Shown here one piece after another: positions 6,002-8,909 of a stretch of 8,909 nucleotides of DNA (within the stretch, counting starts at the first letter, position 1; each line of letters opens with the position of its first letter). Under the pieces are notes generated by a model, which was not told the origin of the DNA, ran no database searches, and saw only the letters and a list, made by a program, of their open reading frames with translations. This DNA comes from Octadecabacter sp. (GTDB lineage: Bacteria > Pseudomonadota > Alphaproteobacteria > Rhodobacterales > Rhodobacteraceae). The DNA lies in assembly GCA_018500065.2 (NCBI GenBank), contig JAHBAO020000427.1, positions 1-8,909 of the forward strand. Direction: 5' to 3'. Position numbers and translations under genes: made by a program.

Positions 6002-7396
6002 ATGATTCCAGTGCAAGGCTATTCGGGCAAAACTGTTGCGGTTCTTGGTCTTGGACGTTCGGGATTGGCAACCGTGACTGCGCTGCAAGCTGGGGGCGCT
6101 GATGTCATTGTGTGGGACGACAGCCCCGAAGCCGCCGACAAAGCGAATGATGCCGGCGCGACACTGCGCGACCTTACAAAACAGGGGGCGTTCGAAGGTG
6201 TTGCCACGCTCATTACATCCCCTGGTATTCCGCACCTTTATCCAGAACCACACCCAGCCATTGCGCGCGCTATGGCTGAAGGTTGCCCCGTCGACAACGA
6301 CATCGGCCTGTTCTTTCGCAGCTTTGCCACGGGGGAGTGGGACAACTTTGAAACCATCCCAAAGGTCATCGCGGTTACTGGGTCGAACGGCAAATCCACC
6401 ACATCTGCGCTGATTTATCATATCCTTGAAGAAGCGGGCCGCCCGACCCAATTGGCCGGAAACATCGGGCGCGGTGTGTTGGACATTGATGAAGCCCATG
6501 ACGGCGAAGTCATTGTGCTTGAACTCAGTTCGTATCAAACCGACCTTGCACGGGCGCTGACGCCGGATGTGGCGGTGTTCACCAACCTGTCGCCGGATCA
6601 TCTGGATCGCCACGCAGGGCATGGTGGTTATTTCGCCGCAAAACGCCGCCTGTTCGCAGAAGGCGGTCCTGACCGCGCTGTGATCGGGGTGGATGAGCCG
6701 GAAGGGAACTATATCGCCAACCAGCTGGCCGAAGGCCCGACAGATGATCGCGTGATCCGTGTGTCCTCCGGCACAAAGCTGGGCGGGGATGGCTGGAATG
6801 TTTTTGCACGCAAGGGGTTTCTCAGTGAGACCCGTAAGGGGCGGCAGGTTGGGTCCATTGATTTGCGCCAAATCGCAGGTCTGCCCGGTGCGCATAACCA
6901 CCAGAATGCCTGTGCGGCTTATGCGGCTTGCCGTTCCTTGGGGATCGGGCCGCGGGTCATTGAACAGGCGCTACACAGCTTTAAGGGCCTACCGCATCGC
7001 AGCCAATTGATTGCGGAACGTGATGGCGTGCGGTTTGTAAACGACAGCAAAGCCACCAACGTGGACTCTGCAGCGAAAGCACTGGCGGCCTTTGATAAGG
7101 TCCGCTGGATCTGCGGCGGCTTGGAAAAAGAAGGCGGGTTGGAGGCGTTGTTGCCTGCGCCAACCGTTGTCAAAGCCTACGTCATTGGACGCGAAGCTGC
7201 GGCGTTTGCGATGAAACTCAAAGGCATAGACGTCGAAATTTGTGGTGACATGAAAACGGCTGTGACCAAGGCTGCAGCGGATGCGCAATCGAGTGAAACT
7301 GTGCTGCTCGCACCAGCGGCGGCGTCGTTCGATCAATATGATAGTTTTGAGAAACGAGGCGATGATTTTGCGCGCCAAGTTGCTGATCTAGGTTAA
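6002..7396 (+). CDS. murD: UDP-N-acetylmuramoyl-L-alanine:D-glutamate ligase MurD
   Basis: This cytoplasmic ATP-dependent ligase adds D-glutamate to UDP-MurNAc-L-Ala, the step just before MurE. From ATG 6002 it has 464 residues, slightly longer than E. coli MurD (about 438). The N-terminal Rossmann-like UDP-binding domain begins GKTVAVLGLGRSG. The ATPase domain has the P-loop TGSNGKST with its lysine at residue 131, then AGNIG, ELSSYQ, NLSPDHLDRH and the candidate carbamylated lysine K214 in FAAKRRLF. The C-terminal domain carries NDSKATN (K350), GGLEKEGG and the terminal LAPAAASFDQYDSFEKRGDDF region, whose core is typical of MurD. The gene is cut off from mraY by an antisense gene, so it probably has its own promoter within 5833-6001. 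I could not identify a convincing one; TTGCGA at 5948 has no good -10 partner. The TAA overlaps the stop of the opposing gene by 4 bases. Confidence 0.96.
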   Translation: MIPVQGYSGKTVAVLGLGRSGLATVTALQAGGADVIVWDDSPEAADKANDAGATLRDLTKQGAFEGVATLITSPGIPHLYPEPHPAIARAMAEGCPVDNDIGLFFRSFATGEWDNFETIPKVIAVTGSNGKSTTSALIYHILEEAGRPTQLAGNIGRGVLDIDEAHDGEVIVLELSSYQTDLARALTPDVAVFTNLSPDHLDRHAGHGGYFAAKRRLFAEGGPDRAVIGVDEPEGNYIANQLAEGPTDDRVIRVSSGTKLGGDGWNVFARKGFLSETRKGRQVGSIDLRQIAGLPGAHNHQNACAAYAACRSLGIGPRVIEQALHSFKGLPHRSQLIAERDGVRFVNDSKATNVDSAAKALAAFDKVRWICGGLEKEGGLEALLPAPTVVKAYVIGREAAAFAMKLKGIDVEICGDMKTAVTKAAADAQSSETVLLAPAAASFDQYDSFEKRGDDFARQVADLG

Positions 7397-7887
7397 GTTT
7401 CGGTCGTACACTGTGAAGCGGTAGAAACACGTAATAAGGTTGGCATCGCTCTAGTTGTCATAGGCCTACCTTCGGCAAGACGTTCGCCGTAACCAGCAAC
7501 AACAATCTCGTATGTGCAGCCCACCATAAGCTGATCAAACAGGGCTTCGCGATGTGGCGCAAAGAACCTTAGACGTTCTGATTGTGGCAGTTGAAAACTT
7601 CCATGATCTGAGCCGATCAACCCACAGTAGCGCCCCAATCCACCGCCGCCTTCGGATCTATGCCGTCGACCTTGGATCAAACTTCTGTCTCTACGACACT
7701 CACGAGGTGCGTAAATGCCTGTGATTGTTACAGTAACTGTTTGTTGAGCGAATAAAATTGGCGCCGCCTGAATGCTAACCACTAGGCCCATCAACACGAA
7801 CGGTATCAGAAATATTCGGAAAAACCGCTTTGACGCCGTTGGATCGTGGTGGATCGGAAAGCCCTGTGGTGTCTTTGGAGCGAACAT
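7393..7887 (-). CDS. Hypothetical exported or membrane-anchored protein
   Basis: I do not recognise a named family. From ATG 7887 the protein has 164 residues. A positively charged N-terminal stretch (K20, R21, R24) precedes one hydrophobic segment at about residues 22-47, which looks like a signal anchor or a long signal peptide with possible cleavage after an alanine near residues 41-47. That predicts a periplasmic C-terminal domain. This domain contains ECRRDRSLIQGRRHRS, a glycine run, GRYCGLI and LMVGCTYEIVV. Its four cysteines (C64, C88, C124, C160) could form disulfides. The composition and this N-terminal architecture suggest a real gene rather than a shadow, and no competing frame is better. 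A TTG at 7902 would add five residues, but neither start has a strong ribosome site (weak GGGTAAG before 7887). The stop codon overlaps that of murD by 4 bases. It lies 84 bp downstream of the flavoprotein gene on the same strand, so co-transcription is possible. Confidence 0.65.
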   Translation of the reverse strand: MFAPKTPQGFPIHHDPTASKRFFRIFLIPFVLMGLVVSIQAAPILFAQQTVTVTITGIYAPRECRRDRSLIQGRRHRSEGGGGLGRYCGLIGSDHGSFQLPQSERLRFFAPHREALFDQLMVGCTYEIVVAGYGERLAEGRPMTTRAMPTLLRVSTASQCTTET

Positions 7888-7971
7888 TCTTAACTTACCC
7901 AATTGCAGATTGTCTGTTCGGTTTAACAGTGGAAATCGGCTTAAATATGGCGTTCCAGCAGGCCGACTGTT

Positions 7972-8909
7972 CTATTGCGACTGCGCAGCAATCGCCACAC
8001 CCGCCGCATACCCAGACGACCACGCCCACTGGAAGTTGTACCCACCGAGCCAGCCTGTGACGTCCACCGCTTCGCCAATGAAATAGAGGCCAGCTTGCGC
8101 TTTGGCCTCCATCGTCTTTGACGACAGCCCGTTGGTGTCGATGCCGCCCGCTGTGACTTCGGCGGTGCGGTAGCCTTCGGTGCCGGAGGGCTTGAGGGTC
8201 CAGTTGCGTAAGTCCGTGACCAACGCGTCGATGCGGGCGTCTGACAGATCTCCGGTGTTTCCGGTGAGATCGAATTCGGGGACGAGGAAGTCGACCAGTC
8301 TGGCGGGTATGTACTTTGCCAATGTCGTGGTCAGCGATTTGCGGCCCTCGAGCGTGCGATCAGCCTTCAATGCGCTGGCGAGGTCGAAGTCTGGTGAAAT
8401 CGATACACGCACGGTTTCGCCTTCCACCCAGTAGGATGATGCTTGCAACACCGCAGGACCAGACAGCCCGCGGTGCGTGAACAACAGTGCTTCATCAAAC
8501 GCAGTGCCGTCGTTCGTTGTCACACGCGCTGGGGTGGCGACACCCGCGAGGGGTTTGAATTTCTCATCCGAAAACGTGAACGGCACGAGGGCAGGGCGTG
8601 TTTCGGTGACGTCCAGCCCGAACTGCGCAGCAATCTCATAGGCCAGCCCCGTGGCGCCCATCTTCGGAATAGACTTGCCGCCCGTCGCGACGACCAGATT
8701 GTCTGCCGTGACCAGTTGCGCCTGCCCGTGCCGCTTAAGCGCGACCTGAAACTGCGTCCCGTCATGGCGGATGTTGCCAACGTCGGTCTTTGTCCAAACC
8801 GCTCCGCCAGCGTTCTCAACTTCGGCCAGCAGCATCGCGATGATGTCTTTGGCGGTGTCGTCACAAAACAGCTGGCCCAATGTTTTCTCGTGCCACGCGA
8901 TTTTGTAGC
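7972..8909 (-). CDS. HI0933-family NAD(P)/FAD-dependent oxidoreductase (BaiN-like), 3' part
   Basis: This is a flavoprotein of the HI0933-like family, often annotated as aminoacetone oxidase family or BaiN-like; the physiological substrate of most members is unknown. The frame is open to the right edge, so the start and the N-terminal dinucleotide-binding GxGxxG motif lie outside. About 312 residues are visible, beginning YKIAWHEKTLGQLFCDD, which matches the conserved HEK-LGQLFC segment. Other family motifs are VVATGGKSIPKMGATG (coded near 8650-8700), THRGLSGPAVLQ (near 8449-8485), EVTAGGI, and the C-terminal FIGEAVDVTGWLGGYNFQWAWSSG (near 8008-8077), which completes the FAD site. It has no evident functional link to cell wall synthesis. 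It ends with TAG at 7974-7972. The 84-bp gap to the next minus-strand gene (7888-7971) shows no terminator and no clear promoter, only a weak 5-bp inverted repeat at 7914-7929. Confidence 0.92.
   Translation of the reverse strand, partial: YKIAWHEKTLGQLFCDDTAKDIIAMLLAEVENAGGAVWTKTDVGNIRHDGTQFQVALKRHGQAQLVTADNLVVATGGKSIPKMGATGLAYEIAAQFGLDVTETRPALVPFTFSDEKFKPLAGVATPARVTTNDGTAFDEALLFTHRGLSGPAVLQASSYWVEGETVRVSISPDFDLASALKADRTLEGRKSLTTTLAKYIPARLVDFLVPEFDLTGNTGDLSDARIDALVTDLRNWTLKPSGTEGYRTAEVTAGGIDTNGLSSKTMEAKAQAGLYFIGEAVDVTGWLGGYNFQWAWSSGYAAGVAIAAQSQ

Noticed and set aside
6004..6008. GATTC (GANTC, a possible CcrM methylation site) overlapping the murD start codon
   Set aside because: A single 5-bp site is common by chance, and no CtrA-type TTAA-N7-TTAA motif was seen nearby to support cell-cycle control.
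7914..7929. Short inverted repeat CTGTT-N6-AACAG upstream of the hypothetical gene
   Set aside because: Five base pairs with a 6-nt spacer is expected by chance, and no promoter elements surround it.
7772..8086. Plus-strand open frames between murD and the flavoprotein region
   Set aside because: They lie across the minus-strand hypothetical gene and the flavoprotein C-terminus, show no recognisable domain and have no ribosome site support. They are shadow frames.

Overview
The window is chromosomal DNA of an alphaproteobacterium, most likely a marine member of the Rhodobacterales (Roseobacter group). This is judged from the protein sequences (the FtsI, MurE and MurD N-terminal patterns), the moderately high GC content and the gene order. 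It covers the middle of the division and cell wall (dcw) cluster plus three genes on the opposite strand. No mobile element, CRISPR array, tRNA or rRNA was seen.

Layout. Positions 1-5419 (+) hold ftsI (5' end outside the window), murE, murF and mraY in one co-directional, tightly packed block. murE and murF overlap at an ATGA/TGATG junction. The gaps ftsI-murE (48 bp) and murF-mraY (53 bp) each contain a short inverted repeat. Positions 5416-5832 (-) hold a small cytoplasmic STAS/SpoIIAA-like protein that interrupts the cluster; its stop codon overlaps that of mraY. Positions 5833-6001 are a divergent intergenic region with a well-formed candidate FNR/FixK-type promoter for the small gene and a second dyad. 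Positions 6002-7396 (+) hold murD. Positions 7393-7887 (-) encode an unrecognised exported or membrane-anchored protein whose stop codon overlaps that of murD. Positions 7972-8909 (-) hold the 3' part of a HI0933-family flavoprotein gene that runs off the right edge.

How the genes work together. MurD, MurE and MurF add D-Glu, meso-diaminopimelate and D-Ala-D-Ala in turn to UDP-MurNAc-L-Ala in the cytoplasm. MraY moves the phospho-MurNAc-pentapeptide onto undecaprenyl phosphate to give lipid I at the inner membrane. FtsI (PBP3) crosslinks the finished polymer at the septum. In the classical dcw order murD directly follows mraY; here an antisense gene separates them, so murD probably needs its own promoter. 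The cluster also does not continue directly after murD: ftsW, murG and murC are not in the window.

The most noteworthy non-coding signal is upstream of the STAS-like gene. An FNR-family dyad is centred 41.5 bp before the start site predicted from a TATGAT -10 element, with no recognisable -35. That is the textbook geometry of a class II FNR-activated promoter, and it suggests oxygen- or nitric-oxide-linked control of an antisense gene embedded in the peptidoglycan cluster. I found no convincing wholly new system.
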